Below, piece by piece: positions 1-8,646 of a stretch of 38,323 nt of DNA. Origin of the DNA: Flavobacteriales bacterium. GTDB taxonomy: Bacteria; Bacteroidota; Bacteroidia; Flavobacteriales_G; Salibacteraceae. The stretch is taken from NCBI GenBank assembly GCA_018609045.1, contig JABAYK010000018.1, positions 1-38,323 of the forward strand, in the 5' to 3' direction. The translations under genes and the position numbers were made by a program. The notes below the pieces were generated by a model. The model had not been told where the DNA came from and did no database searches. It worked only from the letters and a program-made list of their open reading frames with translations. Numbering within the stretch: position 1 is the first letter of the stretch; every line of letters begins with the position of its first letter.

Positions 1-557
1 CCGCAAAATTCCAAATTCTTATTTGCATTTATTTGGGTTGCAGTTAAATCTGTATTCCAAATTCTAACTTCATCAATAGTTCCAGTATAGTAATTAACTG
101 CATCGTTTCTTCTACCTATTATTAAATTATTGGTTGAAGATGTATTTATTGTTGTAGGCAAATTAAAGCTAGCTTCTAAAACTCCATCTACATAAGTATT
201 GTATTTATTGGCAGATGAGTTGTTAAAAGTAACAGCAATATGATGCCATGTATTATCTGCCACAAGTGTGGTTCCCGTTACCCCACTTCCTCCAATTTCA
301 CAACGTAATTTACCTCCAATTAAATTTACCGTAAACCTATGCCCTATGCTCATATCTCCCCAATCAATTATTACTTCTTGAGAAGTTGATAATGGGCCCC
401 TTATCCAGGCTTCTACTGTTCTAGAATTAGTTCCTGAAATTCCTGGAAATGTAGTTTGAACATAATCATTTACCCCATCAAAATTTAGCGCATTTTGAGC
501 AATTAGTTGATTGGAAATTAAAAGAATAATCATAAAAATTTTGGGTAGAAATTTCAT
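1..557 (-). CDS. LamG-domain secreted protein, N-terminal part only
   Basis: This is an open frame read leftward from an ATG at 557 and still open at the window edge; about 185 codons are visible. The first 21 residues form a signal peptide ending LIAQ. Directly after it comes a concanavalin-like LamG domain: ALNFDG start, a VEAWIRG strand, GDMSIGHRF, TWHHIAVTF, YVDGV and GTIDEVRIWN are the usual conserved strands of the LamG/laminin-G-3 fold. Such domains bind carbohydrate or protein and sit on large exported Bacteroidota proteins, often with a C-terminal type IX sorting signal, but that end lies outside the window. Its ligand cannot be told. It diverges from the DivIC-like gene at 679. Confidence 0.85.
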   Translation of the reverse strand, partial: MKFLPKIFMIILLISNQLIAQNALNFDGVNDYVQTTFPGISGTNSRTVEAWIRGPLSTSQEVIIDWGDMSIGHRFTVNLIGGKLRCEIGGSGVTGTTLVADNTWHHIAVTFNNSSANKYNTYVDGVLEASFNLPTTINTSSTNNLIIGRRNDAVNYYTGTIDEVRIWNTDLTATQINANKNLEFC

Positions 558-614
558 AGGCAATTAGATAAAAAACAGATTGTTAAAAGTAAAATTTTAG
601 GGGTTTACAACATA

Positions 615-624
615 TAACATGTTA
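615..624. promoter_or_regulatory. 10-bp palindrome between divergent genes
   Basis: TAACATGTTA is a perfect palindrome in the 121-bp gap between the LamG gene and the DivIC-like gene. It could be an operator, but short AT-rich palindromes occur often by chance in this base composition. Confidence 0.2.
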
Positions 625-666
625 ATATTTTAAAAATAGTCAATTTATTATGACTCTTTATGTTAA

Positions 667-674
667 TACTTTTG
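667..674 (+). promoter_or_regulatory. -7 box (TACTTTTG) of the DivIC-like gene
   Basis: TACTTTTG fits the Bacteroidota -7 consensus TAnnTTTG; TTTA at 644-647 lies 19 nt upstream as a weak -33 element. The box ends only 4 nt before the ATG at 679, so transcription from it would give a leaderless or nearly leaderless message. Confidence 0.45.
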
Positions 675-678
675 CTTC

Positions 679-993
679 ATGAAAAAAATCATCAAGTTTT
701 TTAAAGAATTGCCTCGCTGGGTAAAAAGCAGGTATTCAATTACAGCTTTGGTTTTTTTCTCGTGGATGTTGTTATTTGACCAAAACGATGTTTTTACCCA
801 AATGGAATTAAGGGCTGACTTAAAAGAGCTTGAAAAAACAAGGGAATATTACAAAGAAGAAATAATTACAACCAACAAAGACTTAGAAGATTTACTCACT
901 AACAAAGATAACTTGGAACGATTTGCGCGCGAAAAATACCTCATGAAGAAAGACAATGAGGAGATTTTTGTTTTGGTGTACGAAGAAGACTAA
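679..993 (+). CDS. DivIC/FtsB-like septum formation initiator
   Basis: A 104-residue bitopic membrane protein. A basic N-terminus (residues 1-19) is followed by one membrane segment at about 20-36 and then a coiled coil at about 40-78, ending in the NLERFAREKYLMKK motif typical of the FtsB/DivIC family. Family members join FtsL and FtsQ/DivIB at the divisome and help switch on septal wall synthesis. Length and domain order match the family. The stop overlaps by 4 nt with the stop of the converging gene at 990. I infer the division role from the family; nothing nearby belongs to a cell-wall cluster. Confidence 0.85.
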   Translation: MKKIIKFFKELPRWVKSRYSITALVFFSWMLLFDQNDVFTQMELRADLKELEKTREYYKEEIITTNKDLEDLLTNKDNLERFAREKYLMKKDNEEIFVLVYEED

Positions 994-1671
994 TTCAAAC
1001 GGATTAAATCTTTTTCAATATCCTTGAGCAAATTTCTATTTTCTCTTAAGATATTTTCATACAACCGAACCTGCACATTTTTAAAAAGATTCGACATTTT
1101 TACCAAGTTTTTAAAGTGATCTGATTCAATCATTTTTTTAAACTTCTTTAGGCTTTCTTCTGAATCTTTTATTTCGCCAATTCGGCCAAAGTAAGGTGCA
1201 TTTTGGTTGACAAAAGGAATTACTTGATTTAAAACCATGTCTCTATCAATTTTATTATACTCTTGCCATTCCCAATTTTTTACTGAATAATGTTTGATAA
1301 TACTTTCCCTAAGCTCTAGGTTCGAAATATATTTTAGACCTCCGCCTTGAAGCTCCTTATATCCAACATCAGTTACAGGAATGCCTAAATAGGTTTGCAA
1401 ATAACCAAAACCTAACTCTAAACTATCAAACCCTTGCTTAAAAGGTCTAAAAACAAGATTCTTAAAATAAGCACCTGATTTTTTTATAAATCTCCTTTTC
1501 GTTATATAACTGCAAAGAATCTGCAATTAAATTTTCTTTAATCGTGTTTAATAGCCTAATTTCTTCCTTTTTTTCAATTCTAGATTCTCTCAAATTGTTA
1601 AACCAAAACGAAATAGAAATACCAATTATAATGATTAACAACTCGAAAAAGTATCTCGATAAACTTTTCAT
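990..1671 (-). pseudogene. DUF6090-like membrane protein, broken by a frameshift
   Basis: Two overlapping frames make one protein. The upstream frame starts at the ATG at 1671 and encodes a short N-terminus, a membrane segment at about residues 9-25 (LLIIIIGISISFWFNN) and a charged stretch ESRIEKKEEIRLLNTIKENL, the usual opening of DUF6090-like Bacteroidota proteins. It stops after 69 codons. The downstream frame continues from SGAYFKN to 990. They join at a run of seven A on the coding strand (1479-1485): removing one A gives a product of about 226 residues, close to my recollection of the family length. The start abuts the stop of the PepSY-like gene, so it is the last gene of the mutAB operon. 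It may be a true pseudogene, a sequencing error in the homopolymer, or a slippage site. Function unknown. Confidence 0.75.
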
Positions 1672-2088
1672 TTAGGGCTTTATTTGGTAAATTTTTCCAT
1701 TATTTTCACCTTCTACCACAAAATTATTTGTTCCTTTAACTTTAAAAACATGGGTGATTTTTAAATCTTTATATTTTTCTTCCAAAGCTGTCTTTTTATC
1801 TTTTGGAAACTCTTTACTTTTTACTTGGATAAGTTCTTCTCCAACTCTTCCTTCCCAATCAAAAACAACTAATTCAGTTTGCTTTCCATTTTTTATATGC
1901 GCCTCATATGTAGTAGCTCCTATTTTATACCAATTTATAACCTTGGCGTCCGGAAATTTGGCATTGAAATTATTTTTCACCTTTCCGGGAACGCTTTCTT
2001 CGTTAATTTGAGATTTAACAACATACTGAGATTTAGCCATAAAGGCTAATCCCAAAATAAAAAGCGAAATAAAAATTAGGTTTTTCAT
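1672..2088 (-). CDS. PepSY-like secreted protein
   Basis: A 138-residue protein with a signal peptide (residues 1-20, ending MAKSQ). The rest resembles the PepSY-like/BLIP-like domain common in Bacteroidota: VPGKVKNNFNAKFPDAKVINWYK, then YEAHIKNGKQTELVVFDWEGR, and a second half-repeat ending in FVVEGENNGKIYQI. Proteins of this kind are periplasmic or secreted and small; none has a firm biochemical role. It starts 5 nt after the methylmalonyl-CoA mutase large subunit and abuts the next gene, so it is probably cotranscribed, though a functional link to the mutase is not implied by the domain. Confidence 0.75.
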   Translation of the reverse strand: MKNLIFISLFILGLAFMAKSQYVVKSQINEESVPGKVKNNFNAKFPDAKVINWYKIGATTYEAHIKNGKQTELVVFDWEGRVGEELIQVKSKEFPKDKKTALEEKYKDLKITHVFKVKGTNNFVVEGENNGKIYQIKP

Positions 2089-2093
2089 GATTT

Positions 2094-4235
2094 CTATTTT
2101 TTAGGTTGGCTATAAAATTCGATCAATAAATCGAGAATTTCAATAGCTGCTTTAGAAATTTTTGTTCCAGGGCCAAAAACGCCAATAACCCCTGCATCAA
2201 ATAAAAACTGATAATCTTGGTGAGGAATTACACCTCCTGCTATTACCATAATATCGTCTCTACCTAGTTTTTCTAATTCGGCAATAACTTCTGGCACTAA
2301 GGTTTTATGCCCTGCAGCCAAAGAAGAAATTCCTAAAATATGTACATCGTTTTCTACAGCTTGTTTTGCTGCTTCAAATGGCGTTTGAAACAATGGACCT
2401 ACATCAACATCAAAGCCCATATCGGCAAAAGAAGTGGCAATAACTTTGGCTCCTCTATCGTGGCCATCTTGGCCCATTTTAGCAACCATTATTCTTGGTC
2501 TTCGGCCTTCGAGTTCAGCAAATTTATCTGAAAGCTCAAGTGCATTTATATAATCTTGATCTTGTTTAGATTCTGATGAATAAACCCCTGATATTGTTTG
2601 CGTTTCGGCTTTATGCCTACCAAAAACCTCTTCCATAGCCATGCTAATTTCACCCAAAGTTGCAAATTTCTTGGCTGCATCAACTGCCAACTCTAAAAGG
2701 TTTCCTTCACCACTTTGAGCACATTTTGTAATTTCTTTCAAAGCAGCTTGCGTTTCTTGTTCGTTTCTTTCGGCTTTGAGTTTTTTAAGTCTTTCGATTT
2801 GAGAAAGCCTAACCTTTTGGTTATCTACTTCCAAAATATCAATTTTATCTTCCACCTCAGGTCTGAAGAAATTTACACCAACTACCTTTTCTTTTCCCGA
2901 GTCTATTTTGGCTTGTTTTCTAGCAGCAGCTTCTTCAATTCTTAATTTGGGCAGGCCGTTTTCAATGGCCTTGGTCATTCCGCCTAAACTTTCAACTTCA
3001 GCAATTAATTTCCATGCTCGTTTTACCAACTCATTGGTTAAATGCTCCACATAATAAGAGCCTCCCCAAGGATCAACAACATCAGTTATTTGAGCTTCTT
3101 CTTGCAAATAAATTTGTGTATTTCTAGCTATTCGAGCACTAAAATCGGTGGGTAAAGCAATCGCCTCATCTAAGGCATTTGTATGCAAACTTTGGGTTCC
3201 GCCAAAAGCAGCAGCCATAGCCTCAATACAGGTTCTTGCAACGTTATTGTATGGGTCTTGCTCAGTTAAGCTGTAACCTGAAGTTTGGCAATGTGTTCTT
3301 AATGCCAAAGATTTTGGATTGGTTGGATTAAACTGCTTTACCATTTTAGCCCAAAGCAATCTACCTGCCCTCATTTTGGCAATTTCCATAAAGTGATTCA
3401 TGCCAATGGCCCAAAAGAATGAAAGTCGTGGGGCAAAATCATCAATTTTTAAACCTGATTTTATACCTGTTCTTATATACTCTAAACCATCTGCTAAAGT
3501 ATAAGCCAGCTCAATATCTGCAGGAGCTCCAGCTTCGTGCATGTGGTAACCCGAAATAGAAATCGAATTAAAACGAGGCATTTTTTCTGAAGTGTACCTA
3601 AAAATATCACTAATTATTCTCATTGAAGGGGCGGGTGGATATATGTAAGTATTTCGCACCATAAACTCCTTCAAAATATCGTTTTGGATTGTTCCTGAGA
3701 GTTGATCTGGCTTTACCCCTTGCTCTTCTGCTGCAGCAATATAAAATGCCATAATTGGAATTACGGCTCCATTCATGGTCATTGAAACACTCATTTGATC
3801 TAGTGGAATTTGATCAAATAAAATTCGCATGTCTAAAATTGAGTCGATTGCAACGCCTGCTTTTCCAACATCTCCTTTTACTCTTTCGTGGTCAGAATCG
3901 TAACCTCTATGGGTTGCCAAGTCAAAAGCCACCGAAAGACCTTTTTGGCCTGCTGCTAAATTTCTTCGGTAAAATGCATTTGATTCTTCTGCATTCGAAA
4001 ACCCTGCATATTGTCTAATAGTCCAAGGCCTAATGGCATACATGGTAGAATATGGTCCACGCAAGTATGGCGGAATGCCTGCCACGTAGCCAAGGTGTTT
4101 TATTTTTTCTAAATCATAATCATTAAAATCTGAAGGAACTGATATATGCTCGGCAGTTTCCCAAGTTGATTTTGCCTTTGGTGAATAAACTTCAGTATCA
4201 CCAAGTATTATATTGTTAAAATTAGGTTTAGCCAT
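2094..4235 (-). CDS. mutB: Methylmalonyl-CoA mutase large (catalytic) subunit
   Basis: This 713-residue protein interconverts L-methylmalonyl-CoA and succinyl-CoA using adenosylcobalamin, linking propionate, odd-chain and branched-chain breakdown to the TCA cycle. The TIM-barrel domain (about 40-550) shows the family signatures [24 protein letters not shown] and [12 protein letters not shown]. The C-terminal cobalamin domain has DGHDRG at 590-595 with the cobalt-ligating His592, then the SSLAAGH and VIAGGVIP segments of the DxHxxG-SxL-GG motif. Length matches the catalytic subunit. Its ATG overlaps the small-subunit stop in a TAATG junction, suggesting coupled translation. The GTPase chaperone MeaB is encoded separately at 21854. 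Confidence 0.97.
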   Translation of the reverse strand: MAKPNFNNIILGDTEVYSPKAKSTWETAEHISVPSDFNDYDLEKIKHLGYVAGIPPYLRGPYSTMYAIRPWTIRQYAGFSNAEESNAFYRRNLAAGQKGLSVAFDLATHRGYDSDHERVKGDVGKAGVAIDSILDMRILFDQIPLDQMSVSMTMNGAVIPIMAFYIAAAEEQGVKPDQLSGTIQNDILKEFMVRNTYIYPPAPSMRIISDIFRYTSEKMPRFNSISISGYHMHEAGAPADIELAYTLADGLEYIRTGIKSGLKIDDFAPRLSFFWAIGMNHFMEIAKMRAGRLLWAKMVKQFNPTNPKSLALRTHCQTSGYSLTEQDPYNNVARTCIEAMAAAFGGTQSLHTNALDEAIALPTDFSARIARNTQIYLQEEAQITDVVDPWGGSYYVEHLTNELVKRAWKLIAEVESLGGMTKAIENGLPKLRIEEAAARKQAKIDSGKEKVVGVNFFRPEVEDKIDILEVDNQKVRLSQIERLKKLKAERNEQETQAALKEITKCAQSGEGNLLELAVDAAKKFATLGEISMAMEEVFGRHKAETQTISGVYSSESKQDQDYINALELSDKFAELEGRRPRIMVAKMGQDGHDRGAKVIATSFADMGFDVDVGPLFQTPFEAAKQAVENDVHILGISSLAAGHKTLVPEVIAELEKLGRDDIMVIAGGVIPHQDYQFLFDAGVIGVFGPGTKISKAAIEILDLLIEFYSQPKK

Positions 4236-5566
4236 TACTTCAAGGTTTTTTCAAATTCAACATCTGCAGCATAATTTACCTTGGGTATTTTTACAATTGG
4301 AGTAAAGCCGTCTTCATCATTTTGTTGTTGCAGACTTGGTTTTGGCTCCAAATTATTTTCAAATTTATTTACACCAATTATTGTTCTATCTCCAGCTTTT
4401 ACTTTGGCAATTTTTGCTGTGGCATTTCCCAAAATCTCGTGCTGAAACCAGCCATCTTTCAAACTTTTAATATAGCCTCCTTCTTTTTCTATTTCAAGGA
4501 ACTTTTGCCAAGATTTTTCAGCAATTTCTTTGGTTAAACTTTCAATAAAATAAGAACCTTTGGCTGCATCTGTAACAACATGCAAATTACTTTCCTCCTT
4601 CAATAAATGATGAATATTTATGGAGGCTCTTTTGGCCAAAGCCGAAGATGTTTGATTTAAGGTATCAAATGGCTGAATTGAAATTGCGTTGGCGCCACCT
4701 AAAACTCCAGAAATTGCCTGGGTTGTAAGTCTAAGTAAATTGGTTTTTTCATCGACCCTAGTTAAGTCTGAGGTTGATGTTTGTGCCAAAATATAAAGGC
4801 TATTTACTTTCTTATCGGTATAAGCTTTGCAGAAGTTTGGCCATAAATATTGTAAGGCCCTAATTTTAGAAATCTCTAAAAAGTAGTTTTTAGATAGGCC
4901 GATTCTAACAAAACTTCTATTTAAAGCGGGAATTACCTCATCTTCAGGTAATAAATTTAAATAATCAGCAAAAGCACTAAAAATACTAGCAATTTGCAAA
5001 TAGGAAGTTGCTCCTGCCTCTTGAACATGTAAATTATCTACACATAAGGTTTTGGCTTTTTTATATTTTGTTGAAGCAGATAAAAATCCACTTTTCCAAT
5101 TATTAAGAATGTCTTCTGAAATATTTTCCCCAGTTTGTAGGCTTCTGTCAAAAACATCATTTGCAATAGCTCCTTCAGAAATGGTTATTCCATTTAAATC
5201 TTCAAAAGAGTTAGTATATACATTTATGGATATAAAATCTGGGTTAACCTCTTTTAATTGATTCTGAAATTGGTTAGAATAAGGAATTGAAATTTCGTTT
5301 ATTCCTCTATTTAGGCTTTCTAAAATTTCTTGGTTTGTGGTTTTATCCGAAAAAGACTCAGCAAAATTCCAAATCGAATTTTCTCTTCCAATATTTAATG
5401 GCTGGTTTATATCTTCAGCAGAATTAATGCTATTGATATTTATTCCCTCCTCCAATTCTTTTTCTAAAATAGAAAGTGGTTTCCCTTTTAAATCTTTTTC
5501 TATTTGAAGAAGCCAATCTTTTTTATCGGCTTTTTCAAACTCGTTAAAATTTATTTTTTTCAGCAT
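4235..5566 (-). CDS. mutA: Methylmalonyl-CoA mutase small subunit, without cobalamin domain
   Basis: This 443-residue protein aligns with the catalytic TIM-barrel part of mutase chains ([39 protein letters not shown]) and partners the large subunit in the heterodimer. The small subunit is non-catalytic in characterised enzymes. The Propionibacterium chain is over 600 residues and keeps a degenerate cobalamin-like domain; here the protein ends shortly after the barrel, and no DxHxxG is present, so that domain is missing. It is the first gene of the operon, with a promoter match directly upstream, and runs into mutB through a TAATG overlap. Confidence 0.92.
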   Translation of the reverse strand: MLKKINFNEFEKADKKDWLLQIEKDLKGKPLSILEKELEEGININSINSAEDINQPLNIGRENSIWNFAESFSDKTTNQEILESLNRGINEISIPYSNQFQNQLKEVNPDFISINVYTNSFEDLNGITISEGAIANDVFDRSLQTGENISEDILNNWKSGFLSASTKYKKAKTLCVDNLHVQEAGATSYLQIASIFSAFADYLNLLPEDEVIPALNRSFVRIGLSKNYFLEISKIRALQYLWPNFCKAYTDKKVNSLYILAQTSTSDLTRVDEKTNLLRLTTQAISGVLGGANAISIQPFDTLNQTSSALAKRASINIHHLLKEESNLHVVTDAAKGSYFIESLTKEIAEKSWQKFLEIEKEGGYIKSLKDGWFQHEILGNATAKIAKVKAGDRTIIGVNKFENNLEPKPSLQQQNDEDGFTPIVKIPKVNYAADVEFEKTLK

Positions 5567-5570
5567 GTTT

Positions 5571-5602
5571 CAAATGTAATGTATGCCGAAAATTAAACAA
5601 AG
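5571..5602 (-). promoter_or_regulatory. Bacteroidota-type promoter of the mutAB operon
   Basis: On the minus strand CTTTG (5602-5598) is followed by exactly 19 nt and then TACATTTG (5578-5571), an excellent match to TTTG-N19-TAnnTTTG. Only 4 nt separate the -7 box from the mutA ATG at 5566, so the message could be leaderless. A second -7 match, TACCTTTG at 5605-5598, overlaps the -33 element and would give a leader of roughly 25-30 nt. Confidence 0.6.
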
Positions 5603-5620
5603 GTAAAAATCAGTTTAAGC

Positions 5621-6559
5621 TTATCTATTCGTAATAATTATTTGCAAAGGCTCAAAACCATTAATTCTAGCAACAAAATTTCCTTGTTTTAATTGGGGTA
5701 ATTTAATAGAGCTTTGGTTGGGGGTTATCCGATATTGAAAAACAACTTTTCCAGATAAATCAAAAATTGTAATTGAATCTATTTCAATGGTTTGATCATG
5801 GTTACTATCAATCAAAATTTCGTTAGTTACCGAATTAAAAAACAAACGATTTTTTATTAAAGTCTGCTCTTCTATCCTTACTGATTTGCTTTCAATCTCT
5901 ATACTTTTTAAAATTAAACTCACCCATTTTGAATATTGAAAACCAGATGGATGGAGTCCATCGGATGCTACTAAAGCGGTATTGGTTAATCCATTTCTTG
6001 AAATTGGGGTAATATCAAAATAATTTACACCATAAACCGTTGAAATACTATCGTTTATAGCATTATAAATATCTAACTCAGATGAAATTTTCGCAGGATT
6101 TTTAGATTGCCCAAAAGGTGTAAATGCGTAATCGGGAATAGATACCACAAAAACTTTTGAAGTATCTCCTCCTGCCTTTTCAATAGCAAGGTTTAAAATT
6201 TCAGGAAAATCTTGTCGTTGCTGATTTAAATTTCTGCCTTGGTATTGGTTGTTTACGCCAATTAAAACTGAAACCAAATTAAAAGTATCACCTAAACCCG
6301 AATTAATAATAGCATTTTTCAGTTGATCTGTTCTCCAGCCAGTAGTAGCAATAATCTTTGCTTGTGGTTCTGTTACGCCTAGCTCAAAAAGTGAATCCAT
6401 CAATTGGTTAGGCCAACGTTCTTGCTCACTTACACTCTCTCCAATAGTATATGAATCTCCTAAGGCCAAAAACTTAGTTGGATTGAATATTTTTTGTTTT
6501 TGGGCAAAACCAATTTGCAAAATCAAAAAGAATAAAATAAAAAGAAAGATATTTTTCAT
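5621..6559 (-). CDS. Secreted SGNH/GDSL hydrolase with type IX-like sorting tail
   Basis: A 312-residue exported esterase-like protein. The signal peptide is residues 1-20 (ending GFAQ). The SGNH fold shows GDSY with the nucleophile Ser36 (block I), GVNNQ near 101-105 (block III) and DGLHPS with Asp200 and His203 (block V). Residues about 240-312 form a beta-rich tail ending KQGNFVARINGFEPLQIIITNR-like, typical of type A sorting domains of the type IX secretion system, so it is probably sent to the surface or outside. The substrate is unknown; family members act on acetylated sugars or lipids. I start at the ATG at 6559, not the TTG two codons upstream, because it gives a normal signal peptide. 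It diverges from the gene at 6637. Confidence 0.88.
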   Translation of the reverse strand: MKNIFLFILFFLILQIGFAQKQKIFNPTKFLALGDSYTIGESVSEQERWPNQLMDSLFELGVTEPQAKIIATTGWRTDQLKNAIINSGLGDTFNLVSVLIGVNNQYQGRNLNQQRQDFPEILNLAIEKAGGDTSKVFVVSIPDYAFTPFGQSKNPAKISSELDIYNAINDSISTVYGVNYFDITPISRNGLTNTALVASDGLHPSGFQYSKWVSLILKSIEIESKSVRIEEQTLIKNRLFFNSVTNEILIDSNHDQTIEIDSITIFDLSGKVVFQYRITPNQSSIKLPQLKQGNFVARINGFEPLQIIITNR

Positions 6560-6636
6560 GAACAAAACAATTTAATCTGTTTTACATATTTATACTAAAT
6601 TTTTTATATCGAAAATTGCAAAATAAACAGCAAAAT

Positions 6637-8169
6637 ATGCAAGAAGTTGAAAATACAACAGTTGAGCTAAAACATTTAGAGTTTGACGACTATGTTGAGC
6701 TTAAAGAGGTAATGATTAAAGCTTATCCAGAAATGGAATATCCTTATTGGAGCGAAAAAGCAATATCAAAACTTCTTAAGGTTTTTCCTGAAGGACAAAT
6801 TTGTATTAAGGTAAATGGGAAAGTAGCAGGTGCCGCACTGAGCATTATTGTAGATTACAAAAAGATTGGAGATAATCATAATTACGAACAAATTACAGGT
6901 AATTACACTTTTAAAACCCATACTTACGATGGCAATATTTTATATGGAATAGATGTTTTTGTGAGTCCTGATTTTAGAGGAATGAGGCTTGGCAGAAGAC
7001 TATATGATGCGAGAAAAGAATTGTGTGAAAACCTTAACCTTGAAGGAATAGTAGCTGGAGGAAGAATTCCAAACTACCTTAAATATTCGAAAGAATTATC
7101 GCCAAGAGAATATATTGAAAAGGTAAAAGAAAAAGAAATTTACGACCCTACTCTAGCTTTTCAATTGGCAAATGATTTTCACGTTAAAAAAATATTAGAA
7201 AAATACCTAGAAGGAGATAAAGAATCTAAAGAGTTTGCTACCCTTTTAAAGTGGAATAACATTTATTACCAAGAAAAAGATTACACCATAAATACGCCTA
7301 AAAGTGTGGTTAGAATCGGTTTGGTACAATGGCAAATGAGGCTTTTTAAAGATTTTGATGCCCTTGTTGAACAAGTAGAGTTTTTTATTGATGCTGTAAG
7401 CGATTATCAAAGTGATTTTGTTTTGTTTCCTGAATTGTTTGAAGCCCCATTAATGGCCAAGTATAATGATTTAGGCGAAGCTACTGCCATTAGAAAACTA
7501 GCTGACCATACTGAGCCTTTGCGTCAAAAATTTTGTGAATTTGCGGTTTCTTACAACATCAATATTATTACCGGCTCCATGCCAATTTTAGAAGATGGCG
7601 TATTGAGAAACATCTCCTACTTATGCAGAAGGGATGGCTCTTTCGAGAGCTACAGAAAAATTCATGCAACTCCGTCTGAAATTCATAGCTGGGGAATGAA
7701 AGGTGGCGATAAGCTTAAAGTTTTTGATACCGATGCAGGCAAAATTGGCATTTTAATTTGTTACGATGTTGAGTTTCCTGAGTTAGCCAGATTTTATGCA
7801 GATGAAGGAATGCAAATTTTGTTTGTTCCGTTTTTAACCGATACCCAAAACGGATACACAAGAGTTAGACATTGCGCCCAAGCAAGGGCCATTGAAAACG
7901 AATGCTATGTAGCTATTGCCGGATGTGTTGGAAATTTACCCAAAGTAAATAATATGGATATTCAATATGCTCAATCGGCTATTTTTACGCCAAGCGATTT
8001 TGCTTTTCCAACAAATTCTATAAAAGCAGAGGCAACTCCAAACACCGAAATGACAATTATTGCTGATGTAGATTTATCACTTTTGCACGAGCTTCATAAT
8101 CATGGAAGTGTAAACACACTAAAAGACAGAAGAAAAGATTTGTATAATTTAAGTTGGATAAAAAAATAA
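6637..8169 (+). CDS. GNAT acetyltransferase fused to carbon-nitrogen hydrolase
   Basis: A 510-residue two-domain protein. Residues about 8-200 are a GNAT-like acetyltransferase with the acetyl-CoA-loop-like stretch DFRGMRLGRRLYDARKELC. Residues about 225-505 are a nitrilase-superfamily amidohydrolase with all three catalytic residues: Glu in LFPELFEAPL, Lys in YRKIHATPSE and Cys in ILICYDVEFPE. The same fusion is known in several bacterial phyla; its substrate is not established, and by family an omega-amidase or N-carbamoyl-amine hydrolase activity coupled to N-acetylation is conceivable. I start at the ATG at 6637 rather than a TTG seven codons upstream. It is followed after 7 nt by ybaB. 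Confidence 0.88.
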   Translation: MQEVENTTVELKHLEFDDYVELKEVMIKAYPEMEYPYWSEKAISKLLKVFPEGQICIKVNGKVAGAALSIIVDYKKIGDNHNYEQITGNYTFKTHTYDGNILYGIDVFVSPDFRGMRLGRRLYDARKELCENLNLEGIVAGGRIPNYLKYSKELSPREYIEKVKEKEIYDPTLAFQLANDFHVKKILEKYLEGDKESKEFATLLKWNNIYYQEKDYTINTPKSVVRIGLVQWQMRLFKDFDALVEQVEFFIDAVSDYQSDFVLFPELFEAPLMAKYNDLGEATAIRKLADHTEPLRQKFCEFAVSYNINIITGSMPILEDGVLRNISYLCRRDGSFESYRKIHATPSEIHSWGMKGGDKLKVFDTDAGKIGILICYDVEFPELARFYADEGMQILFVPFLTDTQNGYTRVRHCAQARAIENECYVAIAGCVGNLPKVNNMDIQYAQSAIFTPSDFAFPTNSIKAEATPNTEMTIIADVDLSLLHELHNHGSVNTLKDRRKDLYNLSWIKK

Positions 8170-8176
8170 AAGAATT

Positions 8177-8506
8177 ATGTTCGGAGACATGATGAGCAAA
8201 CTTCAGGAAGCCAAAAAGAAAGCTGAAGAAACCAAAGAAAGATTAAACCATGTAATGGTAAATGGGCAATCACCTCAAGGCAAAGTTACTGTTATTGCAA
8301 CTGCCAATAGCGAGATAAAATCCATTGAATTTGATGATTCTTTGATGCATGGTGACAAAGAAGAACTTACTGATTATTTGGTTTTGGCGCTAAATGATGC
8401 CTTATCAAAGGCCAAAAGTGTAAACGAAGCCGAAATGGCTTCTGTTGCCAAAGATGCGATGCCAAGCATACCTGGAATGGGCGGTTTGGGGAATATGTTT
8501 AAGTAA
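8177..8506 (+). CDS. YbaB/EbfC nucleoid-associated protein
   Basis: A 109-residue protein of the YbaB/EbfC family: an N-terminal helix rich in K and E (MFGDMMSKLQEAKKKAEETKERL), a central beta region GKVTVIATANSEIKSIEFDD, a helix with LALNDALSKAKSV, and a Met/Gly-rich tail ending GMGGLGNMFK. Members form dimers that bind DNA with little sequence preference and shape the nucleoid. In many bacteria the gene pairs with dnaX and recR; here it follows the GNAT-nitrilase gene by 7 nt instead. Its stop codon lies inside an 11-bp AT-only inverted repeat. Confidence 0.92.
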   Translation: MFGDMMSKLQEAKKKAEETKERLNHVMVNGQSPQGKVTVIATANSEIKSIEFDDSLMHGDKEELTDYLVLALNDALSKAKSVNEAEMASVAKDAMPSIPGMGGLGNMFK

Positions 8507-8530
8507 TTATTAATAGAGAATTAATAATTA
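8504..8530. repeat. Perfect 11-bp AT-only inverted repeat at the ybaB stop
   Basis: TAATTATTAAT (8504-8514) and its exact reverse complement (8520-8530) flank a 5-nt AGAGA loop; the first arm begins with the ybaB stop codon. It is directly followed by CCCTTCGGG, a small second hairpin, and then a short T run. It could be part of a 3' end structure or of a dispersed repeat. Confidence 0.5.
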
Positions 8531-8600
8531 CCCTTCGGGCATTTTTCCGTTCCTCGAAAAGTTCAGGGTTAGATTACAGTTATTGAAAATTATTTGTACT

Positions 8601-8629
8601 AAAAGCCCTTCGAAATCGGAGGGCTTTTT
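8601..8629. terminator. Rho-independent terminator, probably bidirectional
   Basis: AAAAGCCCTTCGA (8601-8613) pairs with TCGGAGGGCTTTT (8616-8628) with one T-G wobble; the stem has A runs on the left and T runs on the right, so it works on both strands. It lies between ybaB and the converging MuiA-like gene. Confidence 0.85.
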
Positions 8630-8646
8630 ATTTGTAATTTATTCAA

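Noticed and set aside
1462..1526. Treating the two DUF6090-like frames as two separate genes
   Set aside because: The downstream frame's own start would be internal to the upstream coding sequence; the first 16 residues of that frame are an out-of-frame copy of the upstream region, and the domain is continuous once one A is removed.
1672..5566. The idea that PepSY-like and DUF6090-like proteins form a new system with the mutase
   Set aside because: One is secreted, one is membrane-bound and frameshifted, and the mutase is cytoplasmic; close spacing alone does not support a joint function.
6560..6636. TTG starts extending the SGNH gene (6565) and the GNAT-nitrilase gene (6616)
   Set aside because: In-frame ATG codons at 6559 and 6637 give normal N-termini; the TTG choices only lengthen them by 2 and 7 residues.
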